From the NCBI GenBank assembly GCA_937868765.1, contig CALMNL010000007.1, positions 186,001-250,000 on the forward strand: 64,000 nt of DNA. Direction: 5' to 3'. This document shows positions 1 to 9,122 of the stretch, piece by piece (positions within the stretch are counted from its first letter, which is position 1; each line of letters begins with the position of its first letter). The notes under the pieces are model-generated. The model was not told where the DNA came from and did not search any database. It saw nothing but the letters and a program-made list of their open reading frames with translations. This stretch comes from an uncultured Desulfatitalea sp. GTDB lineage: Bacteria; Desulfobacterota; Desulfobacteria; Desulfobacterales; Desulfosarcinaceae. Position numbers and translations under genes: made by a program.

Positions 1-522
1 GGCACGGCCAACATCCTGGCCCGCATCGTGCGCCGCGCGGCGGAGCGGAGCGGACCGGAATACTATCGATTTTTGTACGCCGAGTTGTTCGACCCCCTCG
101 GCCTGCGCAAAGCCGTCTTCGAGCCCGACCCCTCCGGCACTTTCGTGGGCTCTTCCTATTTCTTCGCCACGACCCGCGACTGGGCCCGCTTCGGCCAGCT
201 CTACCTCCAGGACGGCGTCTGGCAGGGCCAGCGCATCCTGCCCGAAGGCTGGGTGCAATACAGCACCACTCCCACCGGCGGCGTCCCCAAGCGGCAGTAC
301 GGCGCCCTTTTCTGGCTCAATGCCGGTTCCCTCGACAACCCCGCCGATCGCCGCTGGCCCGACGCCCCCACCGATGCCTTCGCGGCCCTGGGCTTCCAGG
401 AGCAGATGGTGATTGTCATCCCCTCCCGCAAGGCCGTGCTGGTGCGCCTGGGCGCCTCCGCCCCCCGGGAGGCCTGGAGCACCAACGACTTCATCCGCGA
501 CGTGCTGGCGGCGCTGCCGTGA
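1..522 (+). CDS. Serine hydrolase of the beta-lactamase/penicillin-binding family, C-terminal part
   Basis: The reading frame is open from the first base, so the 5' part, including the SxxK nucleophile motif, lies outside the window. The 173 visible residues contain a segment typical of class C beta-lactamase-like hydrolases: LFDPLGLRKAVFEPD, then FFATTRDWARFGQLYLQDG, then an RQYGALFWLN stretch in the position of the usual YGxxW motif. Family members are periplasmic or secreted esterases, amidases or peptidases; the substrate cannot be told from this fragment. The gene ends 213 bases before the next one and need not belong to the same operon. The family call is fairly secure; a true antibiotic-hydrolysing lactamase is unlikely but cannot be excluded without the N-terminus. 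Confidence 0.75.
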   Translation, partial: GTANILARIVRRAAERSGPEYYRFLYAELFDPLGLRKAVFEPDPSGTFVGSSYFFATTRDWARFGQLYLQDGVWQGQRILPEGWVQYSTTPTGGVPKRQYGALFWLNAGSLDNPADRRWPDAPTDAFAALGFQEQMVIVIPSRKAVLVRLGASAPREAWSTNDFIRDVLAALP

Positions 523-735
523 ACTTGGGCAAGGGAGGCATGCCACTTCGAACGGCGTCCAGGTTGTCGCATGGAATCACCTCTGCCCGGCCGCTATCAT
601 CTGCGCCAAGCGCCACCACGTGCGCCATTCGGTGAAAAAATACTGACGAGATTCCATAGGTTGCAACAAAAAAAATGGCCAATCCGTCAGTTACTGCGCT
701 ATAGGTCGGAAAACCCCATGGTGGAAGGAGCTGGG

Positions 736-2571
736 ATGCGGGTGTTCAGGTTCGCTTGGTTGCTGGGGTGGATGTTTATCACCGTAGAAAGGGTTTTTGC
801 CTGGGGCGCCGTCGAGGTGGCGTGCCCGACCCATCAGCTCATCGACCGGCAGGCATATCTGCGGTTGCAGCAGGATCCGGCGTTTCCCGAATCCGGTTTC
901 ATGCCCCTTGATGTCATTCTCTCGCAGGAAGGGGTCTATGCCCAAGTCAGCGCCACATTGGACTTTGGCGGATCAGGTCCAGGACCGGACAGCAATGGGG
1001 CGTCCCCCTATTCCTGGCACTATTACAATCCCCTCACCGACAGAGGACGCGCGCCGGGCGCTGTTTCGCAGTTCTATTTCGATTTGCTCAATCCCCAAAG
1101 CCGAGATCGTGGCAAAGGCGCTGCCTGGGCCGCCCATTTTCTGGCCGACATGAGCGTTCCCTATCATATCGTCGGCATGCCGCGCGACGATGCGTTCAAT
1201 CGCGCCCGCGACAGCCGCGGCGTTATTGAAGTGCCTGTGACCGGCCCACTACTGCTCTACGACAACGCCATGCAGGGGGCCATTGCGCCTGAAGGCTGGG
1301 GCGGAATGTCCGACTTCTCGGCGGCTCTGGGGCTGTATGTGAACGGGCTCGCCGCAAACGAGGCCGATTGGTTCGATCCCTGGTATGCCAACGGCACCGG
1401 TATTTATGGGTCTCAGAAAATCGCCACTTCCAGTCATGTCTTGTGGGAAGGGCGTGCGGACGACAGCTATCGCGGAGCATCTTCGCTGGGCGGTTACAAC
1501 CCGGTATGGCGTAATGCCGCTCCTAATTATCTCTTCGTCGAATCCCAAACCGCGACTTCTCAAGCCGCGCAGGCCAGCCACTTTGCCGTCGAAGCGGCAC
1601 TGTTCACCAGTCGTTCCATTGAGGCGGTTTACCGTGACCCGGGCCTGGGTCTCATGGAGGCCATCCGTAACGTGGCCACCTTGTGGCGGGCTTCTTTTTC
1701 GGGTCTTCGTCCGGCCTTCAGGGTCTTGGCCGACCCCCAGCAGAATAACCGCTGCCGATTGGATTGCCGCATCAAAAACAGCGCCTCCGTCGATGCCATC
1801 AACCCCGCGGTCAGAGTCACCGTTCGCAACGGATCGCAGGCGCGCATCTATCCAGGCCGCTACGAAGGCAGCCTGGCGCCCGGTCGTGAAAGCCAATTCT
1901 CGTTCACCCTGCAAACGCAGCCCGATTCAGTTTATGACGTTTCACTGGAAACCGTGGCGGCATATCCCATTCCCGATCTGCAATATGCGGTGGCAAGGGG
2001 TTCATTTCGAACCCCCCCGGCCAATTCCTCGGTCGCCATGCCATCCGACGGAGGTTCTCGACCCCTGCCCCCGCCCCCTCCGGTTGAAACGCCGCAGGCG
2101 GATATTCTGCAAGGTTTTCTGGATCCCAACAAGCGGGCGTCGGTTTTACGAAAAAAATCGGAAAGCAGCTATTACGAATGCTACGATGCCGACGCGCTGA
2201 CCCTTAAAGTCGATGCCAAAGGGATTCCCCGGGAATTGCTTGGTACGGTGAATCGCACCATCATCAGCACCGTCAAGGGCAAGGGGTACAGTGTGACCTA
2301 TACGTATGAAACACGCTATATGCCGAACGGCGAAGCTGTCACCAAAGGGCTGAAAGTCGATCGCTTGACCCGTAAAACCACTCGCATGACCACATTTGGC
2401 GGTTCGGGCCAACCTCAAGTGAAGACAACCGTCGAAACCTCTCACGACGCCCATTGCCCGGTAAGTCGCATCATCGACAGCAGCCGGCCCCACGACTATT
2501 TGGTGATAATACCCCACGGATCGGGCAGTGCGCCCGATGTGCCGTGGCATCTGAAGAAGATAGCGCGATGA
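736..2571 (+). CDS. Secreted S1/P1-nuclease or phospholipase-C-like zinc enzyme with C-terminal extension
   Basis: I chose the ATG at 736 because GGAAGGAG lies five bases upstream and the protein then opens with a signal peptide; the frame stays open further upstream to 571. Predicted cleavage after VFA22 leaves Trp23 as the new N-terminus. Zinc phospholipase C and P1 nucleases use an N-terminal Trp as a metal ligand. His33, His95 (in SWHYYNP) and the run H134-FLAD138-MSVPYH144 match the remaining ligand pattern of that fold. The last 330 or so residues are unlike the family: a possible beta-domain, a proline-rich linker (PLPPPPPVETP) and an uncharacterised tail. The protein has 611 residues, against roughly 250-300 for the simple enzymes. 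It is probably exported and acts on phosphodiesters; whether lipid or nucleic acid is unknown. Confidence 0.6.
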   Translation: MRVFRFAWLLGWMFITVERVFAWGAVEVACPTHQLIDRQAYLRLQQDPAFPESGFMPLDVILSQEGVYAQVSATLDFGGSGPGPDSNGASPYSWHYYNPLTDRGRAPGAVSQFYFDLLNPQSRDRGKGAAWAAHFLADMSVPYHIVGMPRDDAFNRARDSRGVIEVPVTGPLLLYDNAMQGAIAPEGWGGMSDFSAALGLYVNGLAANEADWFDPWYANGTGIYGSQKIATSSHVLWEGRADDSYRGASSLGGYNPVWRNAAPNYLFVESQTATSQAAQASHFAVEAALFTSRSIEAVYRDPGLGLMEAIRNVATLWRASFSGLRPAFRVLADPQQNNRCRLDCRIKNSASVDAINPAVRVTVRNGSQARIYPGRYEGSLAPGRESQFSFTLQTQPDSVYDVSLETVAAYPIPDLQYAVARGSFRTPPANSSVAMPSDGGSRPLPPPPPVETPQADILQGFLDPNKRASVLRKKSESSYYECYDADALTLKVDAKGIPRELLGTVNRTIISTVKGKGYSVTYTYETRYMPNGEAVTKGLKVDRLTRKTTRMTTFGGSGQPQVKTTVETSHDAHCPVSRIIDSSRPHDYLVIIPHGSGSAPDVPWHLKKIAR

Positions 2572-2824
2572 TCCAGGCAAATCTTTCACAGGATCGAAGA
2601 AACAAATTTAGAGGCGCTTTTTTCGGCCCACCGGGCCAATCTCAAGGCCGGCAGCCAGCAATTGCCGGATGAGCTGGCGGGTCTGCCGTCACGCTATTCT
2701 TTTGACCGAGGTCGATGGAAATTCCGGGTGCTTGCATATTTCCCTGTGCATTGCCCAAAAACCTCAGGTCTGCTAACTGGTGCCCGGGGCTTGAGACGAA
2801 AGGGCCCGACAAAGGAGGAATAGT

Positions 2825-3388
2825 ATGGTGGTCCGCTGCCCCTGGCCTGGTGAGGATGCGCTGATGCAACGATATCACGACGAAGAGTGGGGCGTGCCGG
2901 TGCGGGATGATCGACGCTGGATGGAATATATCATTCTGGACGCCTTCCAGGCCGGGCTTTCCTGGCGCACCGTGCTGCACAAGCGGCAGGCCTTCCGGGC
3001 GGCTTTTCATGATTTCGATCCGCTGAGAGTGGCACGCATGACCGAAAGCGAGATCGAGGCCGCCCGGCAGAACCCGGGTATCATTCGCAACCACCTGAAA
3101 ATCAAGGCTGCCGTGAAGAACGCCGCCCTTTTCGTCGCCCTGGCCGAAAAGCACGGTTCGTTCGACCGGTTCATCTGGTCGTTCACGGACGGCAGGGTGG
3201 TGCGCAACCGCTGGAAGCGGCCCGAGGAGATACCGGCCGCGACCCCGCTCTCGGACAAGGTCAGCAAGACGCTCAAGCAGGCTGGTTTCTCGTTCGTGGG
3301 CAGCACCATCTGCTACGCTTTTCTGCAGGCCGGCGGCATCGTCAACGATCACCTGGTGTCTTGTTTTCGCTATAACGAGTTGAAATAG
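2825..3388 (+). CDS. tag: DNA-3-methyladenine glycosylase I
   Basis: Removes 3-methyladenine from alkylated DNA as the first step of base excision repair in the cytoplasm. The 187 residues cover the whole Tag family length. The zinc-snap ligands of E. coli Tag (Cys4, His17, His175, Cys179) are matched by Cys5, His18 (YHDEEWGVP) and the C-terminal NDHLVSC. The base-binding segment reads ILDAFQAGLSW, so the position of the E. coli Glu38 holds Asp39; I believe this occurs in other family members. The start is well supported by AAAGGAGG just upstream of the ATG. The gene stands alone between unrelated genes. Confidence 0.93.
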   Translation: MVVRCPWPGEDALMQRYHDEEWGVPVRDDRRWMEYIILDAFQAGLSWRTVLHKRQAFRAAFHDFDPLRVARMTESEIEAARQNPGIIRNHLKIKAAVKNAALFVALAEKHGSFDRFIWSFTDGRVVRNRWKRPEEIPAATPLSDKVSKTLKQAGFSFVGSTICYAFLQAGGIVNDHLVSCFRYNELK

Positions 3389-3435
3389 CGCGCCATCGCC
3401 TCTACACTTGCCCAAAGAGAACACTTGGCTATAAG

Positions 3436-5097
3436 ATGGGCGCCATGCAATGTCCCTCATGCCAGACCGCCAATCCCATCGGCCATAAATTCTGCCCTGC
3501 CTGCGGCCATTCATTGGAAAAGCCCTGCCCGCGCTGCCGGGCCAACAACCCTGCCCATCACAACTTCTGCGGCGCGTGCGGCGCAAGCCTGGTGGAGGAG
3601 GCCGACATCACCCTGGTCCGTTCCGGCTTGATCACCCAGGTCAACCAGAAGACCCTGGATCTGCTGGGCTATCCCCAGGGCGAGATGCAGGGCAAGCCCT
3701 TTTCGCTGTTCGTCAAGCGGCAGGAGTTGGTCGTTTTCTTTACCCACTGGAACGCGCTGCTCAGCCAGGCGCAACCGCAAACGTTCGAAATCGCCCTGAA
3801 CCACAAGACCCAAAAGGGGGTCCATGTCCGGTTGGCGTGCCGTGTCCAGGCAGCTCCCCCCAAACCCATCGAAGCCATCCACCTGTGCCTCGAAGAGATT
3901 ACCGACCGCCGCCTGGTTGCGGCCCAGATGCAGGCCCAGCAAGAACTGCTCGGCCTGACGATGGCCTTGGCGAACCATGTCCGCACCGCCGATACGGGGC
4001 ATATGGCTCAAGCCGTAAAAGCTGCGCTCAAAAAGATATGCCTGTTCATCCGGGCGGATATCGGCCGTATCCACAGCATCAGCCGTTCGTCCAATTGCCT
4101 GGAACCCCTTTACGAGTGGTGCCACCCCGCCGTGGTGCCGCTCCCGGGGGGCGATGCTTCCCAAAACGTGCCCCTGGCCAAATTCAAGCAGACCCTGGTC
4201 CGGCTGCGCCAGGAGAAGACGGTCGTCGTCGAAGATATGGCGCAACTTTTGCCGTCGGAACGCGAGGAGTGGCGCGTCTGGCACCCGGAGGCCGGCGGAG
4301 CGGCCATTTGCCAACTGGTATATGCCGGCGCCATGCCCGTGGGGGTCATCGCGGTGGCCCGGCGGTCGGCCGACGGCCCCTGGACAGCGGAGAGCGTTTC
4401 CCTGATCAAGTTTTTCGGTGACCTGATTGCCGACCGGTTGCCCGCCGTGCCGGCGGATAGGGCCGGTCGGTCGGCGGGCGGCCCCAAACCCGTCCCTTCG
4501 GCCGGGAGACCCGGGCGGGCGTCCGCCGTCCATCCTTCCAAAGGGCCCAAGCAGACGACATCGACCGCTGCCCGGCCCTTGCTGCTCGAAAAACTGACCG
4601 GGGGACCGGCGATGGCGCCGGTGACGGTTTTTCCGCGGGATGACGGCCTGGTGCTGATCACCTGCGCCGATTGCGGCATCCAGGAACCGGTCTCCATCGA
4701 CCAGTTCGATAAGCTGGGCAAAACCCTGGGCGTGAAGTGTGCGTGCGGGCGGCAATTCCCGGTGGTGCTGGAAAAAAGGCGCTTCTTCCGCAAGGCGGTG
4801 CGCCTGGACGGCTACTTTTCGGTGGGCGGCGATCTGGGCCCCATCGGCGCCGACGGCACCGTCTGGGGCACCATGGTGGTCAAGGACCTTTCCCGGGCCG
4901 GAATTCGCTTCACCACGGCCAAGGCCGATAGGCTCCGCCCGGGAGACCTGCTGATGGTGCGCTTCAACCTGGACAACGCCAATCAGGCCCTGATCCACAA
5001 GCCAGTCCGGGTGATCGCCGTCACCCGCCAGGGCGTGGGATGCCGCTTCGAAGGGGCCGACAGCTACGACATCACGCTGGGGTTCTATTTTATGTAG
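3436..5097 (+). CDS. Zinc-ribbon, PAS, GAF and PilZ domain protein, probable c-di-GMP-responsive sensor
   Basis: A 553-residue soluble multidomain protein. Two zinc ribbons come first (CPSC...CPAC and CPRC...CGAC, residues 4-52). A PAS-like domain follows (about 55-160), then a GAF-like domain (about 170-330) and a proline/glycine-rich linker. After the linker is a further Cys cluster (CADC...CACG, about 408-437). The C-terminal domain has the two PilZ signatures for cyclic di-GMP: RRFFRKAVR near 446 and DLSRAGIRF about 35 residues later. It therefore likely senses a small ligand or redox signal and cyclic di-GMP together. There is no output domain such as GGDEF or a kinase. The start could also be the ATG at 3445 (MQCPSC); neither has a strong ribosome binding site. 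Domain calls are from motifs; the GAF call is the least certain. Confidence 0.7.
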   Translation: MGAMQCPSCQTANPIGHKFCPACGHSLEKPCPRCRANNPAHHNFCGACGASLVEEADITLVRSGLITQVNQKTLDLLGYPQGEMQGKPFSLFVKRQELVVFFTHWNALLSQAQPQTFEIALNHKTQKGVHVRLACRVQAAPPKPIEAIHLCLEEITDRRLVAAQMQAQQELLGLTMALANHVRTADTGHMAQAVKAALKKICLFIRADIGRIHSISRSSNCLEPLYEWCHPAVVPLPGGDASQNVPLAKFKQTLVRLRQEKTVVVEDMAQLLPSEREEWRVWHPEAGGAAICQLVYAGAMPVGVIAVARRSADGPWTAESVSLIKFFGDLIADRLPAVPADRAGRSAGGPKPVPSAGRPGRASAVHPSKGPKQTTSTAARPLLLEKLTGGPAMAPVTVFPRDDGLVLITCADCGIQEPVSIDQFDKLGKTLGVKCACGRQFPVVLEKRRFFRKAVRLDGYFSVGGDLGPIGADGTVWGTMVVKDLSRAGIRFTTAKADRLRPGDLLMVRFNLDNANQALIHKPVRVIAVTRQGVGCRFEGADSYDITLGFYFM

Positions 5098-5248
5098 CCA
5101 AAACCAATTCGCCGGATGCGTTTCAGTCCGACCCTGCCAACCCCTGTTCGTCATTGCCGTCAGCCCCCAGGTCTGCTAACAGGTATCATGAAGGCCGGCG
5201 CATCCGCGCCGGCGCGCGTTTCAACCAGAACCGGAAAGGGGCCGCAGC

Positions 5249-6712
5249 ATGGGCGCAGCAGCTGGATCGACTGATTTCGAACGCATCTTTCATCCCCGCA
5301 ACCTGGCCATCATCGGCGTATCCAAAGAAGGCATCGGTTTCGGCGCCGGCATCTGCAACAGCTTGCGCGCCATCGGGTACAGCGGCGAGATTTACCTGGT
5401 CAATCCCAAGGGCGGCACCTGGAACGGCCAGACCCTTTATCCCAGCGTGGAAGATATCCCCGGTCCGTTCGACCTGGCGATCATCGCCGTGGCGGCCCCG
5501 GCCGTGCCGGCGGCCCTGGAGGCGTGCCGATTGAAAGGCGCGGCCGGCGCCTCCATTGTCTCGTCGGGCTTCAAGGAATTGGGCACGGCCGAGGGGCTGG
5601 CCCTGGAGCAGGAGATCGTGGCCATCGCCAAAAAAGGCATCCGGGTGATCGGCCCCAACTGCTTCGGCATTTACTGCCCGCGCAGCGGACTGACCATGCT
5701 GCCCGGCCCGGACCTTTCCCGGCAGAGCGGCCCCATCGCTTTCTCTTCCCAGAGCGGCGGCATGGCCGTGGATTTCGCCAACCTGGGCAAATCCCTGGGC
5801 CTCAAATTCAGCAAGATGGTCAGCTTCGGCAACGGCGCCGACCTGCGCGAGACCGAGCTGCTGCGCTACTTCCGTCAAGACCCCGAAACCGGCGCCGTGG
5901 GCATGTACATCGAAGGTGTCCAGGACGGCGACGCCTTTTTCCACGCCCTCAAAACCACCGCGGCAGTCAAGCCGGTGATCGTCAACAAGGGGGGGCTGTC
6001 GGATGCCGGGGCGCGGGCCGTGCAGAGCCACACCGCCTCCATGGGCGGCAGCGGCCGTATCTGGTCCTCGATCCTGCGCCAGGCCAATGCCGTTCAGGTC
6101 CAGAGCATGACCGAAATGGCCGACGCCTGCCAGGCCTTCACCCTGCTGCCCGGCCGGGTTTACCGCGGCATCTCCGTGCTGGGTGGCGGCGGCGCCCTGG
6201 GGGTGGCGGCCGCGGACGCGGCCGAGACCTACGGACTGCACATTCCGGCCTTCCACGACGATTTGGCCGGGCGCATCGATGCCCTGCTGCCCAAGCCCGG
6301 CTCCAGCCCGGGCAATCCCGTGGATGTGGCCAACCCCTTCGTGCCGCCCAAGACCATCAAAGAGATCATGCGCCTTTCGGCCTCGGACCCGCGCATCGAC
6401 CTGCAGATCTTCAATTCGCTGATTCACCATTACAAGAACATGGCCAGAATCACCGGCCGGCCGCTCAAGGAGGTGACGCCCTATCTCGAACTGGCCGACG
6501 ACATCCAGGCCGTGGTGGCCGAAACCGGCAAGCCCATCGTCGTCATCCTGTTCAATCCCAAGAGCGGCATGGACCACCTGGATGTGGTGGAGATGTTCGC
6601 CGATGCCCGCCGCGCCTTTGTCCAGCGCGGCATTCCCGTTTTCAACACCCTGTCCGACGGCCTGCGGGCCCTCGGGCACCTCAACGCCTATTATGAGAGG
6701 AAAAGATCATGA
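5249..6712 (+). CDS. ADP-forming acyl-CoA synthetase, CoA-binding (alpha) subunit
   Basis: Shows the CoA-binding Rossmann domain (FHPRNLAIIGVSKEG, residues 12-26) and the succinyl-CoA-ligase-like domains, with VIGPNCFG and SSQSGGMA segments. The phosphohistidine loop SHTASMGG corresponds to SHTG in acetyl-CoA synthetase (ADP-forming) alpha subunits. The enzyme couples acyl-CoA hydrolysis to ADP phosphorylation, or runs in reverse to activate acids. The 487 residues fit a stand-alone alpha subunit; the next gene supplies the ATP-grasp beta subunit and overlaps by four bases (ATGA), so the two are translationally coupled. A purine-rich GGAAAGGGG precedes the ATG. Acyl substrate unknown; an aryl or branched acid is as plausible as acetate. 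Confidence 0.87.
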   Translation: MGAAAGSTDFERIFHPRNLAIIGVSKEGIGFGAGICNSLRAIGYSGEIYLVNPKGGTWNGQTLYPSVEDIPGPFDLAIIAVAAPAVPAALEACRLKGAAGASIVSSGFKELGTAEGLALEQEIVAIAKKGIRVIGPNCFGIYCPRSGLTMLPGPDLSRQSGPIAFSSQSGGMAVDFANLGKSLGLKFSKMVSFGNGADLRETELLRYFRQDPETGAVGMYIEGVQDGDAFFHALKTTAAVKPVIVNKGGLSDAGARAVQSHTASMGGSGRIWSSILRQANAVQVQSMTEMADACQAFTLLPGRVYRGISVLGGGGALGVAAADAAETYGLHIPAFHDDLAGRIDALLPKPGSSPGNPVDVANPFVPPKTIKEIMRLSASDPRIDLQIFNSLIHHYKNMARITGRPLKEVTPYLELADDIQAVVAETGKPIVVILFNPKSGMDHLDVVEMFADARRAFVQRGIPVFNTLSDGLRALGHLNAYYERKRS

Positions 6713-7398
6713 GCACAGCGACGGCCCAACAACTGATTGACACTGCCCGGCGGGAAGGACGCACGACGCTCTCCGAATATGAGGCCAAACAACTGCTTGC
6801 CGCTTATGATATCCCGGTTACGCGGGAGACCCTCGTCCGGCAACGGGGCGAGTTGGCCGACGCCGTGCGGCGCATCGGCTGCCCCGTGGTGCTCAAAGGC
6901 TGCGCGGCCCATATCGCCCACAAGACCGAGAAGAATCTGGTGCGTGTGGATGTGCGCACCGAGGACGAGGCGCTGAAGATCTTCGACGAACTCATGGCCG
7001 CCATGGCCGGCGAAGCCGACGCCGCGGTGCTGGTGCAGGAGATGATTTCAGGCCGGCGCGAACTGGTGGTGGGCTTGACCCGCGACCCGCAGTTCGGCGC
7101 CTGCGTCATGTTCGGCCTGGGGGGCATCTTCACCGAAATCCTCAAGGACATCTCCTTCCGCAAGGCCCCCCTCGAAATGCGCGATGCCCTGGAGATGATG
7201 CAGGAGATCAGGGGCCGCAAGATCCTGAAAGCCGTGCGCGGCATGCCCGCCGCCGACACCGAGGCCCTGGCCCGCATCCTGATGCAGGTGGGCGCCATCG
7301 GTCTGGAATTGCCGTCGGTGGCCGAGATCGACCTGAACCCCGTGATTCTCTCAGGGGCCAGGCCCGTGGCCGTGGATGCGCTGGTGGTGATTAAATAG
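6709..7398 (+). CDS. ADP-forming acyl-CoA synthetase, ATP-grasp (beta) subunit
   Basis: A 229-residue ATP-grasp protein of the acetyl-CoA synthetase (ADP-forming) beta type. Recognisable stretches are LSEYEAKQLLAAYDIPVT at the N-terminus, CPVVLKG, the ATP-binding VLVQEMISGRRELVVGL, FGLGGIFTEILKD, and EIDLNPV near the end. It pairs with the alpha subunit just upstream (ATGA overlap) to make an alpha2beta2-type NDP-forming synthetase in the cytoplasm. Its end overlaps the convergent sensor kinase gene by eight bases. Function by family is secure; substrate is not. Confidence 0.88.
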   Translation: MSTATAQQLIDTARREGRTTLSEYEAKQLLAAYDIPVTRETLVRQRGELADAVRRIGCPVVLKGCAAHIAHKTEKNLVRVDVRTEDEALKIFDELMAAMAGEADAAVLVQEMISGRRELVVGLTRDPQFGACVMFGLGGIFTEILKDISFRKAPLEMRDALEMMQEIRGRKILKAVRGMPAADTEALARILMQVGAIGLELPSVAEIDLNPVILSGARPVAVDALVVIK

Positions 7399-8980
7399 CG
7401 GCCTTGTCCAGCAATGCACGCAGGGTTCTGGCCAGGGTGGCCTTGTCGATGGGTTTGGTGATGGTGGCCTGGATTCCGGCCCTGGCGGCTCTGGCTTCGG
7501 AGATATCGCTGCTGTACCCCGTGCAGAGAATGACGGGTATGCCGGACCGGATCCTGGCCAGCTCGGCCGCCAGCTTCTGCCCCGGCAGATTGGGCATGGT
7601 CAGGTCGGTGATCACCAGATCGAAATGGTCGGACTGCTCCTTGAACAGGGCCAGAGCTTCGATGCTGCTTGTGCGGCTCGTCACCTGATAGTTCAGGCGC
7701 TGGAGCATCATGGTGAGCATCTTGGCCACGGCGGCTTCGTCATCCACCACCAGAATGCGCTCGTTGCCGGTTCCCACTGGTAAATTTTCCGCCTTTTCCG
7801 CCACCGGCGGCTTGGGCCGCTCCAGCAGCGGCAAGAAGACGCTGACGCTGGTGCCGCATCCGTTCATATGCTCTTCGGACATATGGCCGTTATACTCGCT
7901 GACGATGCCGCGTACCACAGACAGCCCGGCGCCTGTGCCGGAGGTCCGGGAGGTGGCCCCCGGTTCGGGGCCACCCGGCGCTGCGGCTTTGCCCATGCCG
8001 GTCACCTTCCATCGCAAGAAGCGCCCCGGCTCGAGCCCCGGGTGGTGAGCCGTATATGCGGCCTCCAAGGTCACGCTTTCCAGGCAGACCTGCATGACCC
8101 CCCCCTCGGCGGGCAAGGCCTGGGCGGCGTTGGCGCACAGATTCATGACGATCTGATGCAAATGGCCCGCATCGGCCATCACCAGGCCGTCGCTGGTCAT
8201 GGTGGTGTGGATGTCGATAGTGCTGGGAATCGAGGCGCGCAATAGCTTGAGCGCCTCCTTGGCGATCGTCTTGAATTGCAGCGGCTGAACCGTGCGGTCC
8301 GCCTTGCGGCTGAAAGAGAGGATCTGGTGCACCAGCTCCCGGGCGCGGGTACCGGCTGTGATGACCTCCTGCAGGTAGTCGCGCTGGGGGGCCTCCGTGG
8401 GAAGTCCCTCCAGGCTGAGCTCCGCATAGCCCAGGATGGCCGATAGGATGTTGTTGAAGTCGTGGGCGATGCCCCCCGCCAGGGTCCCCAGGGCTTCCAT
8501 GCGCTGGGAGAGGCCCAGACGGATTTCGTAAGATCTGGTTTTGCGCTCGTCCTGTTTTTTTTCGGTGAGATCCTTGACGAAGGCGCAGTGATACGCCCGG
8601 TCGCCGAAGCAGATTCGGCGCGTGGTGATGGCCACCGGTATCTGCTGGCCGTTTTTGGCCACCAGCATCGATTCCAGGGTTATGCAGGGGGCTTTTAGCA
8701 GGCTGTGCCAATGTTCGGCCCAGGCATTGGCGGAAAAACCCGGAAAGATCTCATGGGCAAACTTACCCAGCAGTTCCCGGTTTTCATATCCCAGAAGCCG
8801 GCCTGCCGGGTCGTTGGCCCGAAACACACGACCGTCGGGCTCCATCCAGAAGACCGCATCGCTGCAATGATCGACGGCATAGCGATCCAGTTGCAGGCCG
8901 GGGCTTTCAAGGAGGGCCGGCAGCGGGGCGGTTTGCTCCATGACATTCTGATGTTCGCTGCGGGTGATTTCGTTAAACAC
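7391..8980 (-). CDS. PAS hybrid histidine kinase and receiver with an eroded ATP-binding lid
   Basis: A 529-residue cytoplasmic sensor. The start is GTG at 8980 with AAGGGAG five to six bases upstream. Order: PAS (about 33-140), dimerisation/phosphoacceptor domain with the H-box LAGGIAHDFNNIL (His near 172), ATPase domain with a normal N-box (QIVMNLCANAAQAL), then a C-terminal receiver (LVVDDE, ITDLTMP, CTGY, ITKPID) with its Asp and Lys intact. The ATPase domain is odd. Between the N-box and the GAGLSVV box, the usual DNGxGM and FEPFFTTK motifs are missing, replaced by TGMGKAAAPGGPEPGATS. A paralogue at the right edge of the window keeps both. It may have lost kinase activity and act as a phosphatase or scaffold. 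The frame is unbroken. Confidence 0.85.
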   Translation of the reverse strand: MFNEITRSEHQNVMEQTAPLPALLESPGLQLDRYAVDHCSDAVFWMEPDGRVFRANDPAGRLLGYENRELLGKFAHEIFPGFSANAWAEHWHSLLKAPCITLESMLVAKNGQQIPVAITTRRICFGDRAYHCAFVKDLTEKKQDERKTRSYEIRLGLSQRMEALGTLAGGIAHDFNNILSAILGYAELSLEGLPTEAPQRDYLQEVITAGTRARELVHQILSFSRKADRTVQPLQFKTIAKEALKLLRASIPSTIDIHTTMTSDGLVMADAGHLHQIVMNLCANAAQALPAEGGVMQVCLESVTLEAAYTAHHPGLEPGRFLRWKVTGMGKAAAPGGPEPGATSRTSGTGAGLSVVRGIVSEYNGHMSEEHMNGCGTSVSVFLPLLERPKPPVAEKAENLPVGTGNERILVVDDEAAVAKMLTMMLQRLNYQVTSRTSSIEALALFKEQSDHFDLVITDLTMPNLPGQKLAAELARIRSGIPVILCTGYSSDISEARAARAGIQATITKPIDKATLARTLRALLDKAAI

Positions 8981-9122
8981 GATGACTCCCTTTGGGCATA
9001 ACGCTTGCGCTGAAACATTCCCTCTGGTTATCGGCCCGAAGGCAGCGGATCTTGAAATTTAATTGAAGCCGCCGACCCACAAGCGCATCAGGCTGGCCCC
9101 GTCCTTCAAGTATCTTTGATTT

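Noticed and set aside
2605-2640. Hairpin GGCCC-ACC-GGGCC next to six T residues after the first secreted-enzyme gene
   Set aside because: On the plus strand the T-run precedes the hairpin, which is the wrong order for a terminator, and on the minus strand it becomes an A-run.
3511-5154. 547-codon open frame on the minus strand
   Set aside because: Antisense to the zinc-ribbon/PilZ gene, whose domains are clear on the plus strand.
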